Notes: a model not told the origin generated them from the sequence alone. A DNA stretch of 64,000 nt from Lamellibrachia satsuma (GCA_033239005.1 BSQZ01000062.1:124001-188000); one strand, 5' to 3'; counted from the stretch's first letter, positions 1 through 13,650 are shown. Numbers and translations: made by a program.

Positions 1-237
1 ACATCTGAAAGAAGGTGTAGGCAAAAATCAGCATGTAACATTAAAAATGACAGCAAGAGTTTTTATGCATATGTCAGGAGTAAACAAAACTTACGAGAGA
101 AGGTTGGACCGCTAGAAGACAGTGTTGGTAACATAATATCACAAGGTTTTTTTGAGTTCGTTTTACCAGATATGATATCAGTTAATTACCAGTTTCAGAT
201 GCTAATTTTGATGAGCCTAAACGGACTATTTAGGGCA
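1..237 (+). mobile_element. CR1-type retrotransposon fragment, left of the RTE
   Basis: The plus strand encodes the stretch just before the reverse transcriptase of a CR1 ORF2 (ACNIKNDSKSFYAYVRSKQN), matching the better preserved minus-strand copy at 17645-20359. The fragment starts at the window edge. It ends where an RTE element was inserted; the last 11 bases (TATTTAGGGCA) are repeated on the far side of the RTE. Stops and small indels make it non-coding today. The duplicate at 45656-46561 shows the endonuclease region further upstream. Confidence 0.85.
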
Positions 238-1281
238 TGGTGGATTTCGGGTATCGTACCAATACCTAAGAAAGGAGACCTGACTATTCCTGAAAACTAT
301 CTTGGAATAAGTTTAACACAGACCGCTGCAAAGGTCTACAATCGACTCTTACTTAGCAGAATTCGCCCTGATCTAGAAAATATCTTACGCCCAAACCAGA
401 ACGGATTTAGACCTCTACGATCTACATCTTCGCAGATTGTTGCCCTTAGACGCATCATCGAAGAAATGAGAAACCACCAGAAAGAAGCTGCCATCGACTT
501 CAAGAAAGCCTTTGACTCTGTGAATAGAAACACACTACTTCAGATTCTCCCTGCGTATGGCATCCCAGAGAAGATCGTAAAAGCCACACAGATAATGTAT
601 GTAAACACATCTGCAGTTGTATTGACTCCCGAAGGGGAAACTACACATTTCAACATTAACACAGGAGTTCTCCAAGGAGACCCTCTTGCCTCATACGTAT
701 TCATTATAGCCTTGGACTAAGCATTAAGAACTGCGATTGATGACAGAGAAGGACTAACCCTAACCAGACGCAGAAGCTCCAGACACGATTCGAGCAGCAG
801 AACGTTTACCTCATAAAGTGGAAAGTGCTTCCAAATCTACTGGACTATTTCTCAACCCAAGCAAAACAAAGTACATCCATATCAACCCGTCTGCTAATGG
901 CAGCGGTCACTCATCAGTTGGGAATCAAATTGAGAAAGTAGAGGATTTTAAATATCTCGGATCCTGCACAAACTCTCAGCATGACACCATTTGACCAACC
1001 AAGAACTGTACGGCCCCTTCCACAGATCACCACCATCGTGAGACAACGGCGTCTTCGTCTGGCAGGTCATGTGATGTGCCATGACGAAGCAGCTAACAAA
1101 GTCCTGGTCTGGAAGCCCGATGGCCCTCGGAGAAGAGGTCGACCAACATCTACTCTATAAAACATACTAGAGAATGACACGAACCTCAGCGGGACAAATC
1201 TAATAGCTGCAATGAAGAACCGAAACCACTGGAAGGAAATCATCATGTCACCACATTAAGTGGATGACATAAGTAAGTAAG
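238..1281 (+). mobile_element. RTE-clade non-LTR retrotransposon, 5'-truncated
   Basis: The reading frame up to 718-720 encodes RT fingers and palm: GIVPIPKKGD, LRPNQNGFRPLRST, and the first catalytic aspartate in DFKKAFDSVNR. A second conserved stretch further on reads VWKPDGPRRRGRPTST, typical of RTE C-termini. A stop at 718-720 and an internal deletion near 770-790 remove the expected second catalytic box (Y/FADD), so the copy is dead. The 3' end is a short (TAAG)n tail. It is flanked by an 11-bp direct repeat, TATTTAGGGCA, at 227-237 and 1282-1292, which marks a clean insertion into the CR1. Nothing upstream of the RT is present, so this is an ordinary 5'-truncated insertion. Confidence 0.88.
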
Positions 1282-2490
1282 TATTTAGGGCAGTTAATTG
1301 TATTTCCAGAAATGGTAGCTAAGAAAATATAGGCAACAAAGGATAATAAATCACCTGGAGTGGTTGGTATGTCGCCTAAGCTACTAATGGAATCGGCATC
1401 AGGAATTGCATAATCGAATGGATAGAAACATGGCTGACTGACAGAAGACAGCGTGTTGTAGTAGATGGGGAAACGGGAAATTAATTTTTGTGTGGGGTAC
1501 CACAAGGATTAGTATTATCACCTTTATTATTCTTAATACGTATCAATGACATGGACGACTATATAACAAGTAACGTACTGAAAAACTGAAAAATTATATT
1601 GATAAACAACATTTAAAAAAGCGAGCTATGCAAATTACTTAAATAGTCTGGTCTGAAAAATGGCAGACGTTATTCAATTTTGGGAAATGTAAATGCCTAC
1701 ACACAGGACACGGGAATTTGGATGTACACTGAAAAAATGGGAGATAGTGTACTAGGTACTATCGTAAAAGAAAATGAGTTAGGAGTAACAATAAGTGCTG
1801 ATATGAAAGTTTCACAGAAGTGTGGTATTGCAACAAGAAAGGGTAATCAATTTCTTCTTCGATTAGGCGAAATATTACATAAAAAGAAGCTAATTTTACC
1901 TATGTTTAAGCAGTAGTTAGGCCTCATTTAGAATACTGGATTCAAGCTTGGAGACCATATCGTGAGAAGGGCATAGATACGCTTTAACGAATACGGAGGA
2001 GTGCAAATAAAATTATTCCATAACTTTGAGGTCGTAGTTATGAAGAACACATAACAAAATGTTTAACCACCCTGGAAACCACGAGGTTACCAGATGATCA
2101 AACTGAAGTGTTTAACATATTGAATGAGCATGAAAATATTAATAGACATATTTTTTCCTCACAAAAGAAAAAAGTAGAATCATTCCTATAAGGCATAAAT
2201 AAACTAATTATGAGGTAACTTTAGTAAAGGATCTGTGTAGATTGAATATTAGGAAGAAGTCGTTCTCACAAAGGATAATGATTGAATGGAATAAAATATC
2301 AACAGATTGTTAAAATGTAAGCAGCGTGAATATGTCTAAAAACAAGGTCGAGACATATTTCAGGAAGGCGGATTACACATGGATGAAAACATTTTGGATT
2401 CTCGATATGCTTCCTTGTCCACTTGCCGTCTGGGCCTATGCATTGGATGGCAATCTTGCTAAATCTTGTTAAATCTAATTAAGACGATGT
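1282..2490 (+). mobile_element. CR1-type fragment, right of the RTE
   Basis: This continues the CR1 ORF2 in broken frames: KDNKSPGV, LTDRRQRVVVDGE, GVPQGLVLSPLLFLI (RT motif before the catalytic box), ITSNVLK, then the C-terminal region GVTISADMKVSQKCGIA. The FADD box itself is lost in a small deletion near 1580-1620. The 3' end carries the element's short tandem tail made of AAATCTTGTT-like units near 2455-2480. It is riddled with stops and is a relic. The same tail occurs at 26275-26405, 41700-41778 and 48780-48812. Confidence 0.85.
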
Positions 2491-2580
2491 ATAGCGCTGT
2501 GTCGGTTCGGAGAAATGGCACCAACATTAAGGATCAAACTCTTGCCAAAGTTAGGTTGATCTACGACCAATTTCCGGGCA

Positions 2581-2812
2581 TGTGGAAAATTAATGATACG
2601 AAAGGTTGAGTCTCGTGTTCTAAACCATGCGCCATCGCATCCCAAGCAATTGATCACGCAGTAATTGAAATACTCAGATGGCACAGATTAAGATATGTAA
2701 TTGAAAGCACGTGATACATTGTGAATTGAACGAACGGTAACAAGAGGTTCCGGTTCTCTCGATATTGTCACCACTACGCCACCGTGCCCCAGGCAACAGA
2801 CAAGTGATTAAG
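2581..2812 (-). repeat. tRNA-derived SINE with two tRNA-like heads
   Basis: Read on the minus strand, the segment starts GCCTGGGGCACGG and contains a perfect RNA polymerase III A box (TGGCGTAGTGG, plus-strand 2771-2781). A B-box-like GTTCAATTC follows about 40 bases on (plus-strand near 2722-2731). A second head-like stretch (GGGATGCGATGGCGC) lies further along, so this is a dimer or two adjacent copies. Related copies lie at 7930-8390, 26500-26720, 28441-28700, 48904-49135 and 54231-54690. Transcription by Pol III is inferred only from the boxes. Confidence 0.65.
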
Positions 2813-3570
2813 CGACTTAAATTTAAGACAGCATATTTCACAAACTTGTTGTAGCTGCCTTTATCACATTCGTGACATTAGTCGTATTCGTCTGTATACG
2901 TATTTTGCTGTCGCCGAAACTATCACAACTGCCCTTGTTAGCAGTAGACTTAACAATTGCAATTTCCGTCATCAAAATATTGCTCTCAAGGATATCTTGA
3001 AACTTCAACGCGTGCAAAATTAACAAGGGTAGTTACCCGGTCTCTTCGTTTCTCTCACTCAGTACCACTTCTTAAATCATTGCATTGGCTCCTTGTCAGA
3101 TATCGCAATATTTTTAATATCTGCATAATTACCATTATCAAACACTTTCATCGAAACAACCAGCATACTCACATTCACTGCTCACTCCTGCCAGACAGTC
3201 TAGACAGCTTCGATCATCTAATTCTAATATACGTTTTGTTCCCAGTGTTAAGATCAATGTCGGCACTAAAGCTGTTTCAGTTGCTGCACCGACTCCGTGG
3301 AACTCAGTCTGTAGGAAATGTAGCAACATTTCGTCGTAAATAAAACATCCACCTGTTTAATCATACATAGCCCCAGCGTACCAATGCAACTGCTTACAAC
3401 TGGAACTGCTGATCGATTGGCAACTGCTTAACCCCTTTTGTTTTGGTGCGCTGTCGAGCTTGGGTCTCCTGAGGATTTTAGCTCAATAGAAGTATTTCAT
3501 ATTGTGTTGTATTGTATTGTAATGTAATGTAATATATTGTAATGTAATGTATTGTAATGTAATGTAATGT
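2813..3570 (+). mobile_element. L2/CR1-like retrotransposon 3' end (type a)
   Basis: A 128-residue frame at 2957-3343 carries the usual C-terminal end of an L2-type ORF2: SLRFSHSVPLLKSLHWL, RYRNIFNICIITIIKHFH, and in broken frames FVPSVKTNVGT-like and LWNS-like pieces. The copy in unit B (26735-27366) has the same blocks with fewer breaks. The body stops in a simple tail of TGTAATGTA-like units (about 3503-3570), as expected for L2/CR1 3' ends. All catalytic domains are missing because the copy is strongly 5'-truncated. The tail abuts PLE1 directly. Confidence 0.75.
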
Positions 3571-3572
3571 AT

Positions 3573-5228
3573 GCTACCCGAAATAAATCGTGGCGCCTCT
3601 GGTGCATAATATAACACGAACATGAACTAACGAGAAATTGCCTGGTGAGGGCGGATTTGTTGGCCTCTGAAATTCTTGTCCTTCTTTCTCTTGTCTGTTT
3701 GTTTTGCTTTTCTTGTTTTCCGCCACGTTTTTTGCAAGGCCCAGGATGGATAGCCGCACATTCTGAAAGCTCCTTTAAGTATTCTTCATCTAAATTCTTG
3801 ACCTCTTCCTCAAAAGTTATCGTTTCACAACAGTTCATAAGGGTTCTGACTACTCCTAACTTCTGGTGCCTGGGGTGGTTTGACGTGAAGTTCAGATACT
3901 GTTCAGTGTGGGTCTCCTTTCCATATGCTGTGGATTTTTCACTAACTGCCATCATCATTCTAGTAAATTTTGCATCAACGAATGATATGCTGTTCTTCTT
4001 CATCTCTTGTGCATGTTATGCTACCTGTGGCATTGACCGTGTTCGTATGCTGTTGTAGTTATTCTTACTAGGCAAATACCATCATCCACATACCGTTTCC
4101 AGTTCCTTTGTTTGCTGTCATCTGGGGACGTGGAAATAAATTTTTTTGAAGTCCTTCATGTTCAGTAATGTGGGAATGTACTTGACTGTTCATGGCTACA
4201 CCAAACCTCTGCTGGTTGTCTACTTCTATGTTGGTTCTCTTTTGAGTGTCTAACCGTTGTCTACTCTCTAACGGGTCAATTCGTATATTTCCTGAACAGT
4301 AACACAACATCGTATGACACAAATTCTCAGAGTGGTGTTTTTTCCCACTTGTGGCTGTAGTATAATAGCCAAATCTTTGTACACTATGTACGCTATTGTA
4401 TGTGTGTAGTCAACAATGGATCTGCGTAGGACACCCCCTTTTCCATACATCCGTGGTACTTTTTCTAGGGTTGGATATAAGTACCAATACTGGTCTTTTG
4501 TGATCTTTCTCACCTTCTCCAGTGTACTTAGTATTCTGATTGATCAGTTCGTCGTTATGCTTCTTCGTCGGATCCTTCTTCAGTGTTTCATATGTTGCTT
4601 TGTCACTGAGCAGCTTAGTATTTTTCTCCTGATATTCTGCCGTCTCCATAATGACTGTTGCCTTTCCCTTTTCAGCAGGGAGTATAATAATGGGCTTCTC
4701 TTTTTGTAACTTCAGCACTTTTCTTCCTCGTGCGGGTAGATTCGGTTTTAGGACCCTCAATGACTTTTAAAACCCTGCAACGTCTGCCAGAAGCCTGTCT
4801 TTTTATTCTTGCAGTAAGCTCCATGTCACTTACTCTGGTGCTACTACGAATTCGTCGACCATAATTTAGACCCATGATTAATAGCTTATTCTTATTGTCT
4901 GATAATTTGTGTTCCGACATATTGGTCACACACCTTTTTGTTACATTATGTATTGCAATGTATGTATGATACGTTAATTTCAATTTAAAATGAACAATGC
5001 GTTTAGCCTGATATATTGCAATCATACTATTTGTATCATACGTTAACTCCAATTTAAAACTATAATAGCCTGATATATTACTATCATGCTATTTATATAT
5101 AAATATATTTTCTTTCCAGGCAACGATTCGTCCATAATTATATGAACGGAACATCCGGTCCGGATCCTTACATCATTACATTAGTGTTATATTATGCACT
5201 AGAGGCGCCACGGGTTATTTCGGTTAGG
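3573..5228 (-). mobile_element. Penelope-like element PLE1 with inverted terminal repeats
   Basis: A minus-strand PLE is bounded by two inverted copies of a roughly 48-bp sequence: 3573-3620 and the reverse complement of 5181-5228, sharing TGGCGCCTCT and TGCATAATATAACAC, with about 6 mismatches. Penelope-like elements are known to carry terminal repeats in either orientation. Between them lie broken RT frames (next entry). The GIY-YIG domain is almost fully deleted: the protein jumps from the RT end straight to NKSALT, which in PLE2 lies near the C-terminus. Sequence resembling the 5' side of PLE2 continues to about 5440. Confidence 0.82.
3600..5052 (-). pseudogene. PLE1 reverse transcriptase, frameshifted
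   Basis: Reading leftwards from 5052: an N-terminal block LSDNKNKLLIMGLNYGRR; the PLE hallmark IIILPAEKGKATVIM (near 4680); the LR-IVDYTHTIAY block (LRRSIVDYT, near 4410); the catalytic box YVDDG at 4092-4078 in another frame; and a late-palm/thumb block THTEQYLNFTSNHPRHQKLG (near 3880) followed by GVVRTL. The order and spacing fit the Penelope RT family. Single-base indels separate the frames; one of them (near 4693) is absent from the twin copy at 49896-51548, where the first 213 residues are in one frame. The product would be an RT lacking its endonuclease, so the copy is dead. Confidence 0.82.
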
Positions 5229-6559
<1,331 letters not shown>

Positions 6560-6640
6560 GGACACTGAGCGGGACTTACTTTGATACATAACAATAATGT
6601 GATAGCCTTCATAAACCATAGTTACTGTTCAGCTACTGCA

Positions 6641-6659
6641 ACACACACACACACACTCA

Positions 6660-6730
<71 letters not shown>

Positions 6731-6749
6731 ACACACACACACACACACA
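6641..6749. repeat. (CA)n microsatellite
   Basis: A CA run with two TCAC and one CATA interruptions. It sits after CAGCTACTGCAA, a word that in unit D is followed by a short, non-expanded sequence (43056, 43357). The unit C counterpart is longer (52931-53081). Confidence 0.97.
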
Positions 6750-6869
6750 TGGGATAAGGAGCACACAATGTGACTGCAACTGCCGCTGAATGAAACGATA
6801 GAATCATTGTTACAATACCGTCCAGCTAGTGCTACATAAACACTTTCACAAAGCTCATCATTATCAATG

Positions 6870-7746
<877 letters not shown>

Positions 7747-7929
7747 AATGTTGATTAAGCTTGTCGTTACTTTTGTGATATACTTTTCAAAATAGTGTTC
7801 AAACGACGTTAATTGTTTGTTTGTGCAAATAAAATCCCAAGAGGATTAATGAAATTGTTAAGAGCGATGTAACTAATTGACAAATATCACCTCAATGTAA
7901 CGAACTTCATGGGTAAAAAATATGATATG

Positions 7930-8390
7930 CTATGTTGAATCCGGGGTTCTAAGCCGTACGCCACTACACCCCAGGCCATAGATCACGCAGTAATTACGAG
8001 ACTCAGCTGGCGCAGATTAAAATAACTAATAGAAAACACTCGAGGCAACGTGAATGAACGAACGGCGGCAAGAGGATCCGGTTTTCTCTATTCCAATGTG
8101 GAATGAACCAACGGTAACAAGAGGTTCCCTTTCTCTCGATGTTCTCACCACTAAGCCACCGAACCCAGGCAACATACCAGTGATTAAGCGACTTAAATTT
8201 AAGACAGCGTATTTCACAAACTATATTTAATTTGCTGTCGCCAAAACTATTACAACTGCCCTTGTTAGCAGTAGACTTAACAATTACCATTATCAAGCAC
8301 TTTCACCCAAAACAACCAGCATATTCACCACTCTGCCATCACGTCCCTGCCAACACATTGCGCAACTGAGATAGCGTGCAATGTACTATA
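7930..8390 (-). repeat. SINE cluster with an L2-like scrap
   Basis: The minus strand shows at least two tRNA-like heads: one with A box TGGCTTAGTGG (plus strand near 8149-8159) and B-box-like GGTTCATTCC (near 8100-8109), and another with TGGCAGAGTGG (near 8322-8332). 8180-8320 is a deleted piece of the same L2-like end as at 2813-3570, including the CAGTAGACTTAACAATT stretch. 7747-7930 is spacer in which I see nothing. Confidence 0.6.
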
Positions 8391-10320
8391 CTCTACCCGA
8401 AATAACCCGTGGCGCCTCTTGTCCACCATATAACACCAACGCTAATCGCGAGAAATTGTCGACGGAAGTACGACACGTAATTATGTGCTTTAAATGAGAG
8501 GGTCCGAATAATCATGTATCCACAACGACACCATATTTAACGAACTGTTGTGCAAGGAAAGAATTATCGCACCAGCAATGACGCTTACTAATATTAAACA
8601 GGAATCTTCCCAGTCTAGTAGATGATTCTCGGTTATTGTGTGGTCTGTGAGGGCGGACTTGTTGTTGGTGGACTGCGACCGTTTCTTTTCGCTCTTCGTG
8701 TATTGTTCTCTTGGTGCATTCTCCGTTTCTTTGTTATGTTCGTCTAGTCTTGTTTAATGCAATCTCCATGTCTCTCCTTCGTAGGCTGCGTCAAAACACA
8801 CACATTTGGTGCACTACTTCACAATGTTCTTTCGGTTCTACTTTGCCCTTTGTGTACCAACAGACGTCTGAGCGTTGTGTAGGACGCATGGCTGTGGCAG
8901 CCCAGTACTTCTTCAGTACCCGATCAACCCCGTGTTATACCCCTTCCACGTATGAGATGACGACCTGGCCTCTGAAATTCTTGTCCTTCTTTCCCTTGTC
9001 TGTGTTTTGCTCTTCTTGTTTTCCGTCTCCTTATTTGCAATGCCCAAGAAGGATAGTCCACCTTCTAAGGCTCCTTTTTAGTATTCCTCGTCTTCATTCT
9101 TGTCCGCTTCCTCTGTAATTATCGTCTCACACATGTTGTTTCTGTATACTGTGGACTTTACACTGTCATCAGACGTTCTGGTAAATTTGGCATCAAAGAA
9201 CGACATGCTGTTGTTCTCTTTATCCTTTCTTGTGAATATTATGCTACCTGTGTCGTCGACCGTGTTCATATGATATTGTAGTTATTCTGCCTTACAATGC
9301 AAATAACATATTCCTAAAACCGCCTCCAGTTCCTTGGTCTGCAGTCATGTGGCAATAATCTTTTTTCCAAGTCGTCCATGTATTGGAAGTATTAGACTGC
9401 TCATGGCTAGACCGAAATACACTGAATTGCTGGCAAGTTTATCCTCAAAATCTAAAGTACGTAGTCCCCAGCACAACATTGAACACCTCCGTGACGTCGA
9501 CTACTTTTAGGTTGGTTCTCTTTTGACTGTTTTCTCGTTCTCTAGTCTCTCTCCGATCATTAAGCAAGTTTCCTGAACAATGACACAATATCGCATGACA
9601 CAAACGATTCTCCTTATTCCACTTTTATTCATGTCATTTCCTTCACCATATCTTGTGAATTCTCAGAGTGGTGTTCTGTTTTTCCCACTAGTGGTTGTAA
9701 TATGTTCCCCAAATGTTTGGACACTCTGTATGCTATTGTCTGTATGTAGTTAAAAAATTAGCTTTAGTGGGACACCCTCTTTGTGGATATTCGGGAGCCA
9801 TACACCTGAAGTACTTTTCTAGGGTTCGATATAAGTATAAATACATGTATTTTAAGACGTTTACTTCCTTCTCCATGGGAGTGTGGTATCGATCTACATT
9901 CCTCGACAGTGGCGTTACTCAGCATATCACCACTGCCACAACTTTATTATGAATTCAAAATGGACAATGCGGAGTGGTACGTTGGCTGGGCAACGGGAGT
10001 GTTGCTTACGACATGCTACGTCATTGCAACTGTGCGTTTGAGTATACGTAACATAAGTTCAAACAAAAACGAATGCTATATTTTGCTATATATATTTTCA
10101 ACGCAAACACAATTGTATGCAATTGAAATGACGAGATTTATTCAAAATAATTACGAGTTTACCAAATGAATTGATGATGTACATAATCAAATGTAAGTTG
10201 TAGCGGTGGTGATATCGTGACTTACATTACATTACTATGTGGCGCCACTGATGGGGAGTTTGGTCTCGATCTTGATCGCCAGGTGGCGCAACTTGTCAAC
10301 CGCCACAATAATTTCTTTTC
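8391..10320 (-). mobile_element. Penelope-like element PLE2, degraded
   Basis: The left end repeats the PLE1 terminus (CTACCCGAAATAACCCGTGG). Reading leftwards, the minus strand shows an RT late-palm stretch (SFFDAKFTRTSDDSVKST, near 9200). Next come a decayed GIY-YIG domain (VCWYTKGKVEPKEHCE near 8850, then AAYEGETWRLH, where intact PLEs have AAYIGETGRL) and the C-terminal block NKSALTDHTITENHLLDWED near 8640. The position of the YVDD box (near 9330) has decayed. The 5' side ends in a conserved dyad around GTGGCGCCAC (10240-10249). I see no inverted right terminus like that of PLE1. Twins: 54692-56621 in unit C, and PLE3 in unit B, which carries an inserted RTE. Confidence 0.78.
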
Positions 10321-12634
10321 ACAGATAGGGGAAGGAAATGTTGAGCCATTTTTATTCTTTTCGATAACTAGGGCAGAATTATATTCATAGTTCAAAATTG
10401 TTTTTCCTCACATAAACCAAGATTATTAGTAGATAATTTTATACCAAGATAATATATCTAATATGCATAGATAATTATAAAAAAAAATTATGTAGCTGAT
10501 TCAAATAGGTTTGGTAATCTGGCTCAACTATCGCTTGGTGTGGGTAGTTGAGCCACAGTGAAGCATAAGTTGGGTAAATGCTTTTTTGCATAATTTACGT
10601 AGGCCTTTCATAAAAACTCAGCCAACACATCTACCCAATTAGTACAACACGTCTCTGACAAGTCTACACGCTTAATTAATAAGTCGACACACGTAATTAA
10701 CATAGACTAATAGGCAAATCGCAACTGGTGTAAATAACTATTAATATGTCGCCTTGTAGTTATCCGATGTCCCAATTTGCTCTGGAAAATGAATTCCTTC
10801 ATATATTTTGGGGTAAAGAAGACTCGTTTTCATTCTTTAACCGCTGCTCAACTAACCCTCCATTTGGCATTGGGTGGCGCAACTAGCTCCGTTTAGACAA
10901 TTTGTTTCCTCTTAACATGCTAGGAAATAATCACCCGACACTAATGTTGTATTTCGCCAATCCATCCTTAAAAAACAGTCCTTTCGGACTAATTAGCTTC
11001 TTGGCACGTCCAACCATCTGTTGACGACATTTTGCATTGTACATGCTCATGAGAATGCCTAATCCTTTGTTTTTTTTTCCGATACTGAGTTCGGATTTTC
11101 CGAATATATTGGCGCCAAAGAAGTCATATTATTATTATAATTATAAATCCCCCTGACTTCTCAGAAACGCTAACGATGTTTTCATAGTACCGATCGAGTG
11201 TGCTTCGATGTTCGAACCAGCTGTATTCGTTCGCCGTGAACGCGGAATATATCGTCTGGTTACTGTAATTCTAGTACACATCAGTATTATATATCTACCT
11301 AATCCAAAAACCAGCAAATATCAGCGCTAACGTAGTTTATTGTCCCTTTGAAGCTATAACGGAAACGGCCAGTTAATATGATCTGGCAAATCCGCGGATA
11401 ACGGGCCAATCAAAATGATCGTAAACACGCCCTGCCACGGGTTTGTCAGATGGCTGGCGTATCGTGATATCGTAGACACCAACACGTTAGAAATACACAT
11501 TTAAGGGCAATTGCGGTGAGAAATTAAGGGGACATGTAAATATCAGAAATGGCCGTTGCTTTGTCAGCAATACGTAAAACGTCAGTGAGAAACGGCACAC
11601 TTCAAGCATGATACGCGTATCTATTAACATTTCTGTTATCACTAACATACAGGAATTGGTGTTGAATTTACTATTTTTAGAAAAACTACAACATTTACAC
11701 CATCTCTGCAATTTGGGTCTTACATATAGGCAACATTACACGAATTAGAATTACGATTTGTGTTAAGAGTTTGTGTCAAAAATGCATTCCCACTTTAGGC
11801 TGTCATTCAACTTTTGCTTAGCTTATTCATGGAGATGTAGCTGACTTAATTCGTTTATGTTAACCACAGTTGTGCTCAACGTTATCAGTGACACTGTCAT
11901 ACTTATATGTATGTCAATTATATCTTTGGGGATTTTCTCAAAACAAAATAATTTGTCATTTTGTTGCTATTTTTTTCATATTTACAACAATGTTTTAAAA
12001 CCTTGTAATATAACGAAATTAATGAAAATATCAACATTTTATTATTCTGGAATATCATAGAGTATTACATCTATAATCTGTGAAGAAATTTTAATTTATC
12101 TTAAAACTACTACTGAAATACTCAATTCTATACAAGAACATAATAACCGCCTCAGATTCTCAATATATCAATGTGTACTATCAATAAGCAACCAAATTGA
12201 CACATGTGAATGTAGTTTGTAAATAAATGAGAACCATTTTTATCGCTAATGCGTCTGAATATTTCAGGGCAACATGCAACACCGCCATTGACAACGTATA
12301 AATTACGCCACCGCCGCATAAACTGCAATACAACTTCGTCACCGCCAATACAATGCATACCAACAAAAATACATTTGTTTTACTACATTTATGCCTTTCG
12401 TGACATTTCTAACATAGAACAACTACACAGTGCAACAGTAACGTTTTTGTTACAAAAAAAATTAAGCAGGTCGAAAGTAAAGTCGCGAACTATTCCACAA
12501 CAAACAAGTGTATGTATCATATGTTCTCCACACGTGCACTAGTTGTAAAGCTAAATCCAAAATATTCTGTATAAACAACTGTATAATCAAACTTATCAGC
12601 AATACTTACTTAAATGTAAGTGATTACTATTCCA

Positions 12635-12636
<2 letters not shown>
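10321..12636. other. Unit spacer downstream of G2, no credible gene
   Basis: Present in all three major units (10321, 32561, 56622). A and C share about 540 bases (11240-11775) that are missing from unit B, where GAACG joins directly to TTTGTGT. The segment holds only short unsupported frames. The spacer is AT-rich and contains a hairpin at 10521-10554 and repeated CTCAACTA words. Slow divergence between copies looks like neutral spacer, not coding constraint. Confidence 0.6.
10521..10554. repeat. Perfect 10-bp inverted repeat (hairpin)
   Basis: GGCTCAACTA (10521-10530) and TAGTTGAGCC (10545-10554) are exact reverse complements around a 14-base loop. In unit B one arm base has changed (32.7 kb) and in unit C the loop is longer by one base. 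It could be the centre of a small decayed MITE; its function is unknown. Confidence 0.6.

Positions 12637-12688
<52 letters not shown>
12637..12688. repeat. (TA)n microsatellite
   Basis: A 52-base TA run downstream of G2. Counterparts: 34307-34416 (110 bases) and 58967-59014 (48 bases). Confidence 0.97.
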
Positions 12689-12692
<4 letters not shown>

Positions 12693-13650
12693 CTCATAGT
12701 GATACAGAACATGTAATGTAATTGCAAATGCCTCAGAAAGAATGAAAGCCATAATTGTGACATCTCAGTCAAGCTGAGAGCGAATTTAATCTTGCTTAAT
12801 CTTTGCGTAAACCTCAACACTACGTATGCTATGTAAATGATGAAGGTCGATTACAAAGCATACATCATGATTAATGGAACTAAGTTAATTTGATGTGAAA
12901 ATACACAACACATCCTAATAAAGAATGAATTTACTTCATATTATACATATACATTTTACATTTTCAAATGTTCAGCTTAATAGACGAATAGACAAGTCAA
13001 ACACCTGTTTGACATTCTAGATGAGTTAGATGATCACTACCATGACACCGTCTATTGCTAATGGAACATATGCTGCTGAGAAACAGTGATGCGACATTCC
13101 ATACAATACACAAACACACATAAAACACACCAAACACACACACAGAACTCAGACGAATGACAAGGTAATATACTGTAGCATTGTAGATTAAAAGGCTACG
13201 TTTATGAAACTCTATGTAAAGGGTATGAACCATGGTGAGCAATTAATATACGAATAAGATCAACATATTCATGAAATGGTTGAGTCGTCGAGCAATGCAT
13301 TGTAAGAGAAGTGAATCCAGGTGGACTGTTATGGCGTAAATATCGACCATTTACATTAAACAAAAATGCTACAGTATATTACCTTGTCAATCGTCTGAGT
13401 TATATGGGTTTTGGTGCGTACCGTACCCATTATATAATATTTGTTATATTACTGTATAGTAATTTTCATTCAAAGCACACGGTCAGCTTTATCATGTTAT
13501 TGACTTTAATATTAATATCAATTCTTTGAACATTCTAATGAAACAATTGAGTCATCGAGCAACACATTGCAACTGTACTGAGTTGATATGGCTGTCATGT
13601 CACATGCATTGACCATGTATGACTGTTGCAAAAGTTGAACAAATACGTTA
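12689..13650. other. 3' flank of G2
   Basis: Spacer shared with units B (34417-35373) and C (59015-59963). I see no gene. Short frames are not conserved between the copies. A likely place for the G2 3' UTR, but no poly(A) signal can be assigned with confidence. Confidence 0.5.

Noticed and set aside
2760..2800. A real tRNA gene
   Set aside because: Only A- and B-box-like elements are present. I could not build an acceptor stem or anticodon arm, and the unit is repeated next to retroelement ends, so it is a SINE head.
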